From positions 6,361 through 70,360 of the forward strand of contig NZ_KB890660.1 in NCBI RefSeq assembly GCF_000373185.1: a DNA stretch of 64,000 nucleotides. The letters are read 5' to 3'. A program made the translations under genes and the position numbers. This document shows positions 44,315-52,537 of the stretch, in pieces (within the stretch, counting starts at the first letter, position 1; each line of letters opens with the position of its first letter). Below the pieces are notes generated by a model. The model was not told the origin of the DNA, ran no database searches, and saw only the letters and a program-made list of their open reading frames with translations. The DNA comes from Segatella paludivivens DSM 17968 = JCM 13650 (GTDB lineage Bacteria; Bacteroidota; Bacteroidia; Bacteroidales; Bacteroidaceae).

Positions 44315-45429
44315 GAAACGACTATTTAATTTTATTAAAATAACATGATGAAGACTATTTTTAGTTATTATTATTTTTGTTTCTCTATGCGATTTCCTAC
44401 ATGTTTTCGTGAAATGCATTGTTATACAGTTTGTTAGCTTATGTATGATAGTCTAAAAACATACATAGAATTGAGTAATAAGGGCCTTATTACCCTGCAA
44501 GCCTACATGCACTGTTGAGTAATATGGGCCTTATCACTCAACAGCGCATCGAAAAAGGTGATTTTATTTTTGTTATGCATCATGAGTTTTAACTATAAAT
44601 AGAACTTGATTATTATTATTTGAGGTTTTATTTACTGAATCTCCATAGTTTTTAAAAGCTGTTATTGATAATCTTTTTTATCTACTAAAATATATTATAG
44701 CAATAGTTAACATGGAAAAATATTTTATTAAACAGCTTGCTTTTAAATTTTTATTTACAAACGTTGATAGTATAGCAGCCTTTGAAGTTCACGTGAAAGA
44801 TGCTCGATGCATGACCGAGGTATTTGAATTCCCCAAAAACTGTTTTTGCTGTGATTGGGTCAACTTCTAGCATTTTATGTAAAAATAAGCAATTGCTATG
44901 TAGGAAACATGTAGGAAATAGCACTAATATACATAAGCTAACGTGTTGGTTATTAATTGCTTGTGTTGAAAATGTGTATAATGTATGTTTGTTTAATGTT
45001 TTTTTTGTGGCTACGTTAATTTTGAAGATGATATCCTCTGTAAATGGGCTTTGATTTCGCTAGTTCTACACTCCGTTTATTCAATATTGAACTTTTTAAT
45101 TACATTAATTATATTGACAGTCATTTTTCATACTGTCCTTTTGTAAGAAAAAATCAGATAGGAATGAAAATATAACTAGATAAACGGATATAGAACACCA
45201 CTGATGCATTTGCAACTGTTTGATGTGAAGCAATGTATTTTAGCGTTTGTTTAGCAGTAATTAAGTATCTATTATTTTAGCTCAAAAATTGATGAAGAAA
45301 AGCTAATTAAAATATCATATTCGGACAATCAGTATTAATGCTCTATCAAATTAAGCCTGTGATATAATAATTAAAATCCGTAGTTATATTAAAATTAGTG
45401 AAATTTTACCCTATTACAAAAGTTTGGAC
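44315..45429. other. 1.1 kb AT-rich intergenic region without a convincing gene
   Basis: All frames are broken by frequent stops. A TTG-started frame at 44824-45054 (76 residues, rich in Cys/Phe) has no recognisable features. An ATG frame at 44712-44870 (52 residues) is the best small candidate but has no promoter. Two related palindromes lie at 44471-44544. No RNA gene could be drawn by eye. Confidence 0.55.
44471..44544. repeat. Pair of palindromic direct repeats
   Basis: A 20-bp unit occurs at 44471-44490 and 44515-44534 with one mismatch. Each copy is itself palindromic. Copy 1 has 9-bp perfect arms (44475-44483 with 44485-44493). Copy 2 has 9-bp perfect outer arms (44512-44520 with 44536-44544) plus an inner ATA.GG/CC.TAT dyad. 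The repeat starts are 44 bp apart. Confidence 0.85.
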
Positions 45430-45437
45430 TAAATTTG
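45430..45437 (+). promoter_or_regulatory. -7 element for the GH3 operon
   Basis: TAAATTTG lies 25 bp before the ATG at 45463. The upstream -33 is weak (TTTT/TTTA). Confidence 0.55.
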
Positions 45438-45462
45438 CAGTTTAAACTGATAATACGCAACA

Positions 45463-46977
45463 ATGAATATAACTAGCATTGCGGGAAAATTATTCCTACC
45501 AAGGCAGAAACAACTTGAATCATATTTAAGTCATGGTGAAGAACTGCAGCATGAAGTACTGAAAAAACTTATAGAGCGCGGTAAAAACACCGAATATGGA
45601 AGAAAACATTTGCTCAATAATGTAAATTCGTATGAAGATTTTATTTCTAATGTTTCGGTGAATACTTATGAGGAGTTGAAAGGGGATATAGACCGTATGA
45701 GACATGGTGAGGAAAATGTTTTGTGGCGTGGACAGGTTAAATGGTATGCCAAGTCTTCTGGTACTACTAATGATAAAAGTAAGTTTATTCCAGTCTCACA
45801 AGACGGATTGAATCATATTCATTACCAAGGTGGTAAAGATGTTGTTGCCTTGTATTTGATGATGAATCCAAGTAGCAAAATGTTTGATGGTAAGGGCTTG
45901 ATTTTGGGAGGTAGCCATTCTCCGAATTACAATGTAGCTAATTCTCTTGTTGGTGACCTCAGTGCAATACTTATAGAGAACATAAATCCTCTTGCAAATT
46001 TGGTTCGTGTGCCTAAAAAACAGACAGCATTGTTGAGCGACTTTGATATAAAACGTGACAGAATTGCTCGTGAGTGTGCTAATCTGAATGTAACTAATAT
46101 CTCTGGAGTCCCAAGTTGGATGCTTAGTGTGTTGGTAAGGGTTATGGAAATCTCAGGAAAGAAACATCTTCAAGATGTTTGGCCAAATTTAGAAGTCTTT
46201 TTTCATGGCGGTATAGCTTTCACCCCTTATCGTTCACAATATGAACAATTGATAACAAGTCCAAATATGCATTATATGGAAACATATAACGCTAGTGAAG
46301 GTTTCTTTGGCATCCAAAATGATGCGACAGACAAGAGTATGCTACTTATGTTGGACTATGACGTGTTTTACGAGTTCATTCCGATGGATGAATTTGGTAA
46401 CGATAATCCAACAATAGTTCCTCTAGAAGGAATTGAAGTAGGAAAGAACTATGCAATGTTGATAACAACAAGCTGTGGCTTGTGGAGATATATGATTGGT
46501 GATACTGTGAGCTTTACAAGCAAAAATCCGTATAAGTTTGTGATAACAGGGCGTACAAAATATTTCATTAATGCCTTTGGGGAAGAACTTATCATGGATA
46601 ATGCTGAGAATGGTTTAGATTATGCATGTAAACTTACTGGTGCTGAAGTTAGTGAATATACTGCTGCGCCTGTATATATGGATAGTAAAGCCAAATGTAG
46701 ACATCAATGGCTGATAGAATTCGCAAAAGAACCTGCAGATATTAATCAGTTTGCTACTATTCTTGACAAAAAGTTACAGGAACTAAACAGTGATTATGAA
46801 GCAAAGCGTTTTCATGATGTAACGCTGCAACATCTTGAAGTGGTAAAAGCACGCACAGGGTTATTCAACGATTGGCTTAAAGCTAAGGGAAAACTTGGTG
46901 GACAACACAAGATACCTCGTTTGAGTAATAGCAGAAAAAACTTAGATGAGTTGCTGGAACTTTTAAGTCAAGCATGA
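45463..46977 (+). CDS. GH3-family acyl-adenylating protein
   Basis: This 504-residue protein belongs to the GH3 auxin-responsive promoter family. In plants these enzymes adenylate a carboxylic acid and join it to an amino acid. The ATP/AMP motif 'AKSSGTTNDKSKFIPVS' is present (residues about 100-116), with 'YMETYNASEGFFGIQ' as motif 2 and 'YMIGDTVSFT' / 'VITGRTKYFINAFGEEL' as motif 3, so the catalytic core looks intact. The substrate in Bacteroidetes is unknown. It overlaps the following lipoprotein gene by 4 nt (ATGA), so the two are coupled. Confidence 0.92.
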   Translation: MNITSIAGKLFLPRQKQLESYLSHGEELQHEVLKKLIERGKNTEYGRKHLLNNVNSYEDFISNVSVNTYEELKGDIDRMRHGEENVLWRGQVKWYAKSSGTTNDKSKFIPVSQDGLNHIHYQGGKDVVALYLMMNPSSKMFDGKGLILGGSHSPNYNVANSLVGDLSAILIENINPLANLVRVPKKQTALLSDFDIKRDRIARECANLNVTNISGVPSWMLSVLVRVMEISGKKHLQDVWPNLEVFFHGGIAFTPYRSQYEQLITSPNMHYMETYNASEGFFGIQNDATDKSMLLMLDYDVFYEFIPMDEFGNDNPTIVPLEGIEVGKNYAMLITTSCGLWRYMIGDTVSFTSKNPYKFVITGRTKYFINAFGEELIMDNAENGLDYACKLTGAEVSEYTAAPVYMDSKAKCRHQWLIEFAKEPADINQFATILDKKLQELNSDYEAKRFHDVTLQHLEVVKARTGLFNDWLKAKGKLGGQHKIPRLSNSRKNLDELLELLSQA

Positions 46978-48974
46978 TTATAAAAAATATGAAAATAAAG
47001 AAGAAATATACTATACTATATATACTCGCAATTACGCTCTTTGCAAGTTGCGCTCGTATGGGTAATCCTGATGGTGGTTGGTTTGATGAAACTCCACCAA
47101 AGGTTATTGGGGCGTCTCCTGCAGATAGAGGGATTGGAGTTAAAAGTAAAAACGTAAAAATCAACTTTGACGAATATGTTAAGATTGATAATGCCACAGA
47201 GAATGTTATTGTGTCACCGCCACAATTGGAGGCTCCTGAAATAAAGGCTGCTGGCAAAAGTATAGATGTGAAACTTCTTGATTCTTTGAAAGCTAATACT
47301 ACTTATACGATTGACTTTAGTGACGCGATTTCAGACAATAACGAAGGAAATCCTTTGGGTAACTATACTTACAGCTTCTCTACAGGTGCCGAGATAGATA
47401 CAATGGAGGTTTCTGGTTATGTGCTTGCTGCTGATAATCTTGAACCGGTAAAAGGTATCCTTGTTGGATTATACAGTAATCAGGCTGATTCTGCATTCCA
47501 AAAGACACCAATGCTTAGGGTTAGCCGCACAGATAGTAGAGGACACTTCATCATAAAAGGAGTGAAAAAAGGTTCATATCGTATATATGCTTTGCAGGAT
47601 GTTGATGGTAATTATATGTTCAATCAAAAGAGCGAAAAAATAGCTTTTTCACATGATCCGGTAACTACATCATTAAAAGCTGATGTAAGGCAGGATACGC
47701 TTTGGACTGACTCTCTGCATATTGCAGACATTAAACGACATGACTATACGCACTTTCTGCCTGATAATGTTACATTATCAGCATTCACCGAATTACAGAC
47801 AGACAGATATTTGCTTAGTGTGACAAGAAAAGAAGCGAATCATTTTGTGACTAATTTTAGTTATGGCAATAAAGAACTACCAAGAATCAAGGGCCTGAAC
47901 TTTAATGAGAAAAACGCTTTTGTGGTTATTCCTAATGTAAAAAGGGATACTATCTCATATTGGTTGCGTGATTCAGCTCTTGTTAATCAAGACACGCTAC
48001 GGATGGAGATAAATTATCTGAAGACAGATTCTCTAGGACATCTTGTGGTACAAAATGATACGATGGAAGTGCTTTCAAAACAACCGTATGAAAAGAGGAT
48101 GAAAACTGCCCAAAAAGAGTTGGAAAAATGGCAGAAAGCACAGGAAAAAGCAAAGAAAAAGGGTGACCATTATGAAACGGTTAAACCTAGAGACAACATG
48201 AAACTTAACGTTAATGTTCCTACAGAGCTTGACCCAGACAAGAATATTCCGATAAGTGTTGATGCGCCACTTGAACAGGTGGATACCTCAAAGATACACT
48301 TGTATACCAAGATCGATACTCTTTGGTATAAAGCTAAATTTGCATTTAGGCCATTGGCACATAGGGATGCTAATGGAAAGTTAGTTCGAAGCGACACGTT
48401 AAAGTATGGAATGGATTATGAACTAGTCGGTGAATGGCGTCCTGGACAGGAATATAGTCTTGAAATGGATAGTATGGCTTTTGTTGATATATACGGAAAC
48501 GTGTCAGGAAAGGGTAAGCATGGCTTTAAAGTAAAGAGCAATGACGAATATAGTACTCTCACCATATCTTTAATTGGTATGGATAATCAACATTGTATTC
48601 TGCAACTTTTGGATAAGAGCGATAACGTTGTGAAGGAGTTGGAGGCAGAAAATGGACAGGCAGAGTTTTTCTATCTTGCAGCAGACGATTATTATCTAAG
48701 AATGTTTGTGGATCGTAATAATAATGGTATCTGGGATACTGGCGATTTTGTGAAAAACATTCAGCCTGAGGAGGTGTATTACTATCCTGGTAAGATAGAG
48801 TGTAAGGCTAAATGGGATGTTAGAGAATCTTGGAACCCTATAGATAAACCGCTTTATTTGCAGAAACCAAGAGAAATTACAAAACAGAAAGTCGATAAAC
48901 AGAAAACTGTTAAAAGACGCAATGCTGACAGAGCAAAGAAGTTAGGTATAGAATATATACCGACTGGTGGTTAA
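46974..48974 (+). CDS. Ig-like (SbsA/Big_5) domain lipoprotein
   Basis: This 666-residue protein has a lipobox LFASC with Cys26, so it is membrane-anchored by lipid. Residues about 38-140 form an SbsA-type Ig-like domain ('ETPPKVIGASPADRGIGV', 'YTIDFSDAISDNNEGN', 'YTYSFSTG'). A second beta-sandwich region follows ('VSGYVLAADNLEPVKGILVGLY', resembling a carboxypeptidase regulatory-like domain). The C-terminal tail is Lys/Arg-rich. A Lys-rich segment near 375-405 looks helical. It shares 4 nt with GH3; Met6 at 46989 is an alternative start. Function is unknown, probably surface or periplasmic scaffold. Confidence 0.82.
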   Translation: MIIKNMKIKKKYTILYILAITLFASCARMGNPDGGWFDETPPKVIGASPADRGIGVKSKNVKINFDEYVKIDNATENVIVSPPQLEAPEIKAAGKSIDVKLLDSLKANTTYTIDFSDAISDNNEGNPLGNYTYSFSTGAEIDTMEVSGYVLAADNLEPVKGILVGLYSNQADSAFQKTPMLRVSRTDSRGHFIIKGVKKGSYRIYALQDVDGNYMFNQKSEKIAFSHDPVTTSLKADVRQDTLWTDSLHIADIKRHDYTHFLPDNVTLSAFTELQTDRYLLSVTRKEANHFVTNFSYGNKELPRIKGLNFNEKNAFVVIPNVKRDTISYWLRDSALVNQDTLRMEINYLKTDSLGHLVVQNDTMEVLSKQPYEKRMKTAQKELEKWQKAQEKAKKKGDHYETVKPRDNMKLNVNVPTELDPDKNIPISVDAPLEQVDTSKIHLYTKIDTLWYKAKFAFRPLAHRDANGKLVRSDTLKYGMDYELVGEWRPGQEYSLEMDSMAFVDIYGNVSGKGKHGFKVKSNDEYSTLTISLIGMDNQHCILQLLDKSDNVVKELEAENGQAEFFYLAADDYYLRMFVDRNNNGIWDTGDFVKNIQPEEVYYYPGKIECKAKWDVRESWNPIDKPLYLQKPREITKQKVDKQKTVKRRNADRAKKLGIEYIPTGG

Positions 48975-49006
48975 TTTACAAAGTGTAAAAACTAATAATT
49001 AACAAT

Positions 49007-49819
49007 ATGGGACAACTAAGGAACTTAATAATGACTGTGGCACTGACATGCTTCGCAGTAGCATCGAATGCGCAGTGTTCATTTCGCAATACTGCTTTCA
49101 AGTCTGGCGAATTTCTCTCTTATAACTTGTATTATAATTGGAAATTCGTTTGGGTTAAAGCAGGAACGGCAGCCATGTATACTGTAGAAAGCCGCTTTGA
49201 TGGTAAGCCAGCTTATAGGGCTAGTCTTACAACTCGTGGTAACAGCAAGGTTGACAATATGTTCGTGCTACGTGATACATTGTTATGCTATAATACATTA
49301 GACCTGGCTCCGCTCTATTATCGTAAGGGAGCACACGAAGGTAGTCGATATACTGTTGACGAGGTTTTTTATACATATCCTAACGGAAATTGTAGCGTCA
49401 GAATGCACCGACAGCATGCTGATGGAACACACTCCTGGGAAAGACATACGTATGAGGACTGTGTTTATGATATGATGAGCATATTCTTGCGTGCAAGATC
49501 TTTTAATCCAAAGAGTTGGAAAGTGGGATCTATTGTGAAGTTCCCTATCGCTGATGGCAACGGACGTACTCCAGCGCAACTTAGATATAAAGGTAAGACC
49601 GTTATAAAGGCTGATAATGGAGCGAAATATCGCTGTTTACAACTTTCATATTTGGAATTAGATGATGGAAAATATAAGAATATTGTTGATTTCTATGTGA
49701 GTGATGATGAGAATCATGTGCCAATAAGATTGGATATGTTTCTTAAATTCGGTTCGGCAAAGGCTTTTCTTGTAGGAATGAAAGGGCTTGCTAATCCAAT
49801 GGAATCACAATTGAAATAA
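49007..49819 (+). CDS. DUF3108 secreted protein
   Basis: This 270-residue protein has a signal peptide (cleavage near 'ASNAQ', residue 23). DUF3108 is recognisable from 'FKSGEFLSYNLYYNWKFVWVKAGTA', 'VDNMFVLRDTLLCYNTLDLAPLYYRK', 'DMMSIFLRARS' and 'DENHVPIRLDMFLKFGSAKAFL'. It is probably a periplasmic beta-rich protein. It lies 32 nt downstream of the lipoprotein gene and completes the three-gene GH3 operon. No function is established. Confidence 0.85.
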   Translation: MGQLRNLIMTVALTCFAVASNAQCSFRNTAFKSGEFLSYNLYYNWKFVWVKAGTAAMYTVESRFDGKPAYRASLTTRGNSKVDNMFVLRDTLLCYNTLDLAPLYYRKGAHEGSRYTVDEVFYTYPNGNCSVRMHRQHADGTHSWERHTYEDCVYDMMSIFLRARSFNPKSWKVGSIVKFPIADGNGRTPAQLRYKGKTVIKADNGAKYRCLQLSYLELDDGKYKNIVDFYVSDDENHVPIRLDMFLKFGSAKAFLVGMKGLANPMESQLK

Positions 49820-49831
49820 TATAAGAACACA

Positions 49832-49869
49832 AAAAAACCAAATATACATATTTGTATATCTGGTTTTTT
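49832..49869. terminator. Bidirectional terminator
   Basis: The outer stem AAAAAACCA/TGGTTTTTT (49832-49840 with 49861-49869) and the inner stem ATATACA/TGTATAT (49842-49848 with 49853-49859) are separated by one mismatch. It has A/T tracts on both sides. It ends the + strand DUF3108 gene and the - strand small ORF. Confidence 0.85.
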
Positions 49870-49917
49870 AATATCTGAATTTCAAAAACTTACTTTTAAA
49901 ATAAATCCCTTAAGGGT

Positions 49918-50007
49918 TTATAAACCCATAGAGATTTTGTCGTTTACATTCACTGCGAGTGAAATTGATGCAGCGACTACTGCTAAAATAATCATTAATG
50001 TTACCAT
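49918..50007 (-). CDS. Putative 29-residue single-span membrane peptide
   Basis: The ORF is below the usual size limit. It reads M-V-T-L-M-I-I-L-A-V-V-A-A-S-I-S-L-A-V-N and ends V-N-D-K-I-S-M-G-L, i.e. one hydrophobic helix of about 17 residues with a short polar tail. The six codons before the ATG, down to an in-frame TAA, are Lys/Ser-rich but contain no ATG or GTG. The support comes from context: a full-consensus promoter 80 bp upstream on the same strand and a bidirectional terminator about 50 bp downstream. I do not recognise a family. It may be a toxin-like, regulatory or stress membrane peptide, or the transcript may be a small RNA that is not translated. Confidence 0.5.
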   Translation of the reverse strand: MVTLMIILAVVAASISLAVNVNDKISMGL

Positions 50008-50037
50008 AATCTTTTTACTTTTCTTTTAATTAATTCG

Positions 50038-50059
50038 GTACCCGTTTGGTATCCGTTTG
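50038..50059. repeat. Tandem 11-bp repeat in the leader of the small-ORF transcript
   Basis: GTACCCGTTTG (50038-50048) is followed directly by GTATCCGTTTG (50049-50059), with one difference. It lies between the -7 element and the start codon of the minus-strand small ORF. The 11-bp period places both units on the same face of the helix. Confidence 0.8.
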
Positions 50060-50085
50060 TTTTTATTATCCTTTTATTTTCACTG

Positions 50086-50117
50086 CAAAGATACAACTGT
50101 TTGCGCACACACCAAAG
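50086..50117 (-). promoter_or_regulatory. Promoter of the minus-strand small transcription unit
   Basis: On the minus strand, TATCTTTG (50086-50093) has TTTG at 50114-50117 with a 20-bp spacer, a full match. The predicted transcript has a leader of about 75 nt before the small ORF and ends at 49832-49869, about 250 nt in all. Confidence 0.8.
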
Positions 50118-50205
50118 GAAATGCATCATTTCTAATTAAAAAACATTATTTTCTTAATCTATATCAATTCAACGAAGTCATAATGATTGTTTATAATAAA
50201 ATATA

Positions 50206-50220
50206 TAGGGATTAGTGATT
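50206..50220. repeat. Solitary copy of a 15-bp motif shared with the acpP-fabF spacer
   Basis: TAGGGATTAGTGATT is found here and, within a long inverted repeat, at 52448-52462 (and in reverse complement at 52495-52509). It is intergenic in all three cases. Confidence 0.75.
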
Positions 50221-50278
50221 CAAAATAAAATACAATGTGGTCTTAAAGCATCATTAGACCTCATTTAACTAATAAATA

Positions 50279-50310
50279 TTTGTGACTTTAAAAATAATTG
50301 CCTATTTTTG
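50279..50310 (+). promoter_or_regulatory. Promoter of the DUF4254-GT9 operon
   Basis: The elements are TTTG at 50279-50282, a 20-bp spacer and TATTTTTG at 50303-50310. Confidence 0.82.
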
Positions 50311-50339
50311 CAGAATAAACTTAAAATAATATTATAAGT

Positions 50340-50942
50340 ATGTCTTTTACACAGCATTGTAATGAGATTTTTAATAAGGCAATCAATGATTACCATGTTT
50401 ATGACAATATAGATACCCCTATTAATAATCCATTCGAAAAAAGGACTATTGAAAACAAATTGTATCTGAAATGTTGGATAGACACAGTGCAGTGGCATTT
50501 TGAGGATATTATCCGTGATCCGGAAATAGACCCAGCAGGTGCGCTTACCCTAAAGCGACGTATAGACAAAAGCAACCAAGATCGTACAGATTTGGTTGAA
50601 CAAATAGACTCTTACTTTTTAGATAAATACAAAAATGTGAAAGTTCTTGATGATGCGCGAATAAATACAGAGAGTCCGGCTTGGGCTGTAGACCGTCTCA
50701 GTATTTTATCTCTCAAGATATTTCATATGAAAGAAGAGGCTGAACGTAAGAATGCTAATGAGGCTCACATTGCAAAATGCAAAGCTAAATTAGGAGTATT
50801 GCTTGAACAACAGCATGATCTTGGGACAGCAATAGATCAGTTGATTGAAGATATAGAAGCTGGTCGTAAATATATGAAGGTGTATCGTCAGATGAAGATG
50901 TATAATGACGTAGACACAAATCCAATATTGTATAAAAAATAA
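50340..50942 (+). CDS. DUF4254 domain protein
   Basis: This 200-residue soluble protein has no signal peptide and is mostly helical, with charged heptad-like segments near 95-165. 'LYLKCWIDTVQWHFEDIIRDPEI' and 'ALTLKRRIDKSNQDRTDLVEQID' are the recognisable DUF4254 stretches. The family occurs in Bacteroidetes immediately before a glycosyltransferase 9 gene, as here with stop and start back to back. A role in lipopolysaccharide or surface-glycan assembly together with that enzyme is inferred only from this pairing. Confidence 0.82.
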   Translation: MSFTQHCNEIFNKAINDYHVYDNIDTPINNPFEKRTIENKLYLKCWIDTVQWHFEDIIRDPEIDPAGALTLKRRIDKSNQDRTDLVEQIDSYFLDKYKNVKVLDDARINTESPAWAVDRLSILSLKIFHMKEEAERKNANEAHIAKCKAKLGVLLEQQHDLGTAIDQLIEDIEAGRKYMKVYRQMKMYNDVDTNPILYKK

Positions 50943-51995
50943 ATGAATACTGAGCATTTGCTTATAATGCGCTTCTCGGCTTTGGGTGATGTGGCGATGA
51001 CTGTTCCTGTGGTTTATTCATTGGCGAGCCAATATCCAAATCTACGCATAACAATGTTGAGCAAACCTTTTGCTCGCCCTTTCTTTGAGAATATAGCTCC
51101 CAATGTAGGCTTTATGGCTGCAGATATCAAAAAAGAATATCATGGAGTTAGGGGATTGAATGCACTCTATAGAAGATTGACAGCGAAGAACTTTACTGCT
51201 GTTGCTGATTTTCATAGTGTGTTGCGTTCTGATTATCTGCGTATGAGATTCAACCTAAACCATTACCCTGTTGAGAGTATTGACAAGCATAGAAGTGGGA
51301 AAAGCAAACTCATAGCAGATCACAATAAAGAATTGATACAGCAGCCTACATCTTTTCAGAACTATGCCGATGTGTTGGAAAAGTTGGGTTATCCAATAAA
51401 ACTGGAATTCAATTCGTTGTTTTCAGTTGAAGGAGGTAATCTGAGATTACTCTCAGATAAAATTGGAGAGAAACGCCCGTTCCAACAATGGATTGGCATA
51501 GCTCCGTTTGCAGCACATGAGGGTAAGATGTATCCGTTGCCATTGATGAAAAATGTCATAAGGATGCTGGTTAATAAGCATCCTTCGTGCAGAGTATTCC
51601 TCTTTGGCGGAGGAAATGAAGAAATGAAACTACTTGATGAAATATCTTCAGAGAGTAAACAAATAATAAATGCGTCGCGATTGATGAGTGGACTACAGCA
51701 GGAGTTAATCCTGATGAGTCATCTTGATGTAATGGTGAGTATGGATAGCGCAAATATGCACTTGGCTTCGCTTGTCAAAACACCTGTCGTGAGCATCTGG
51801 GGTTCAACACACCCATTTGCTGGTTTTATGGGTTGGAATCAGAGCATTGATAATGTTGTACAAGCTGATTTACCATGCCGCCCATGTAGTATTTATGGAA
51901 ACAAGCCATGTTTGCGTGGTGATTGGGCTTGTATGCATAATATCAGTCCAGAAGTTGTTGTTGAGCATATAGAACGAATATTACAAACAAAGTGA
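50943..51995 (+). CDS. GT9-family glycosyltransferase (heptosyltransferase-like)
   Basis: This 350-residue GT-B enzyme matches the LPS heptosyltransferase fold: 'LLIMRFSALGDVAMTVPVVYSL' (N-terminal G-D acceptor site), 'AVADFHSVLRSDYLR', 'WIGIAPFAAHEGKMYPL', and the donor-site block 'VSMDSANMHLASLVKTPVVSIWGSTHP'. Cys residues near the end (PCRPCSIYGNKPC) are also common in GT9. It should add a heptose or another sugar to the lipid A inner core. It begins immediately after the DUF4254 stop with no gap. Confidence 0.92.
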   Translation: MNTEHLLIMRFSALGDVAMTVPVVYSLASQYPNLRITMLSKPFARPFFENIAPNVGFMAADIKKEYHGVRGLNALYRRLTAKNFTAVADFHSVLRSDYLRMRFNLNHYPVESIDKHRSGKSKLIADHNKELIQQPTSFQNYADVLEKLGYPIKLEFNSLFSVEGGNLRLLSDKIGEKRPFQQWIGIAPFAAHEGKMYPLPLMKNVIRMLVNKHPSCRVFLFGGGNEEMKLLDEISSESKQIINASRLMSGLQQELILMSHLDVMVSMDSANMHLASLVKTPVVSIWGSTHPFAGFMGWNQSIDNVVQADLPCRPCSIYGNKPCLRGDWACMHNISPEVVVEHIERILQTK

Positions 51996-52093
51996 AACTA
52001 ATTGATATTTCGTAAATTACAGCATGAAAAGCCCAAAATAATGCACACTGTTGGGGTGTTTGTGCAACCCTAAGTGCTTTTTTGGATAAAATA

Positions 52094-52125
52094 TTTGCGA
52101 AATTAAAAATAAATTCGTTCCTTTG
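52094..52125 (+). promoter_or_regulatory. Promoter of acpP
   Basis: TTTG at 52094-52097, a 20-bp spacer and TTCCTTTG at 52118-52125 (one mismatch from the -7 consensus). The leader is about 45 nt. Confidence 0.7.
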
Positions 52126-52177
52126 CACCCGATTTTTAATTAGAAATTATTTATAAACATTTTAAAAAGTTACAATT

Positions 52178-52414
52178 ATGTCAGAAATTGAAAGCAAGGT
52201 AAAGGCTATTATCGTAGACAAACTTGGTGTAGACGAGGCTGAAGTTAAGCCAGAGGCAAGCTTCACAAACGATCTTGGTGCTGATTCACTGGATACTGTA
52301 GAACTTATCATGGAATTCGAGAAAGAATTCGGTATTTCTATCCCAGACGACAAGGCTGAGACAATTCAGTCTGTAGGTGACGCAATCAAGTACATCGAGG
52401 AAAACGCAAAATAA
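52178..52414 (+). CDS. acpP: Acyl carrier protein
   Basis: This 78-residue acidic carrier for fatty-acid synthesis has the phosphopantetheine attachment Ser37 in '[16 protein letters not shown]'. The whole sequence follows the ACP four-helix pattern and ends '[13 protein letters not shown]'. It is followed by a long inverted repeat and then by fabF, the usual acpP-fabF-rnc order. Confidence 0.98.
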   Translation: MSEIESKVKAIIVDKLGVDEAEVKPEASFTNDLGADSLDTVELIMEFEKEFGISIPDDKAETIQSVGDAIKYIEENAK

Positions 52415-52445
52415 TAGTCAATAATTATTTTTGCAAATTTATACG

Positions 52446-52510
52446 ATTAGGGATTAGTGATTAAGGATTGAAAACGTCATTAAATGTATTTTCAATCACT
52501 AATCCCTAAT
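52446..52510. repeat. Long inverted repeat between acpP and fabF
   Basis: The arms are 52446-52462 (17 bp) plus GAAAA after a 7-nt bulge on the left, and the continuous complement 52489-52510 on the right. The 22 paired bases match without mismatch. There is no T run directly after the right arm, though T residues follow 10 bp later. In RNA this would form a very stable hairpin between the two cistrons. Confidence 0.85.
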
Positions 52511-52537
52511 TCCTAGTCATTTTTTATATATACACGC

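Noticed and set aside
44824..45054. 76-residue frame from a TTG in the large gap
   Set aside because: No promoter, ATG start or recognisable features; the Cys/Phe-rich content is typical of chance frames in AT-rich DNA.
52041..52082. Possible hairpin after the GT9 gene with a distant T run
   Set aside because: The stem is only 6 bp (TGCACA/TGTGCA) and the T run is 11 nt away; not good enough to call a terminator.
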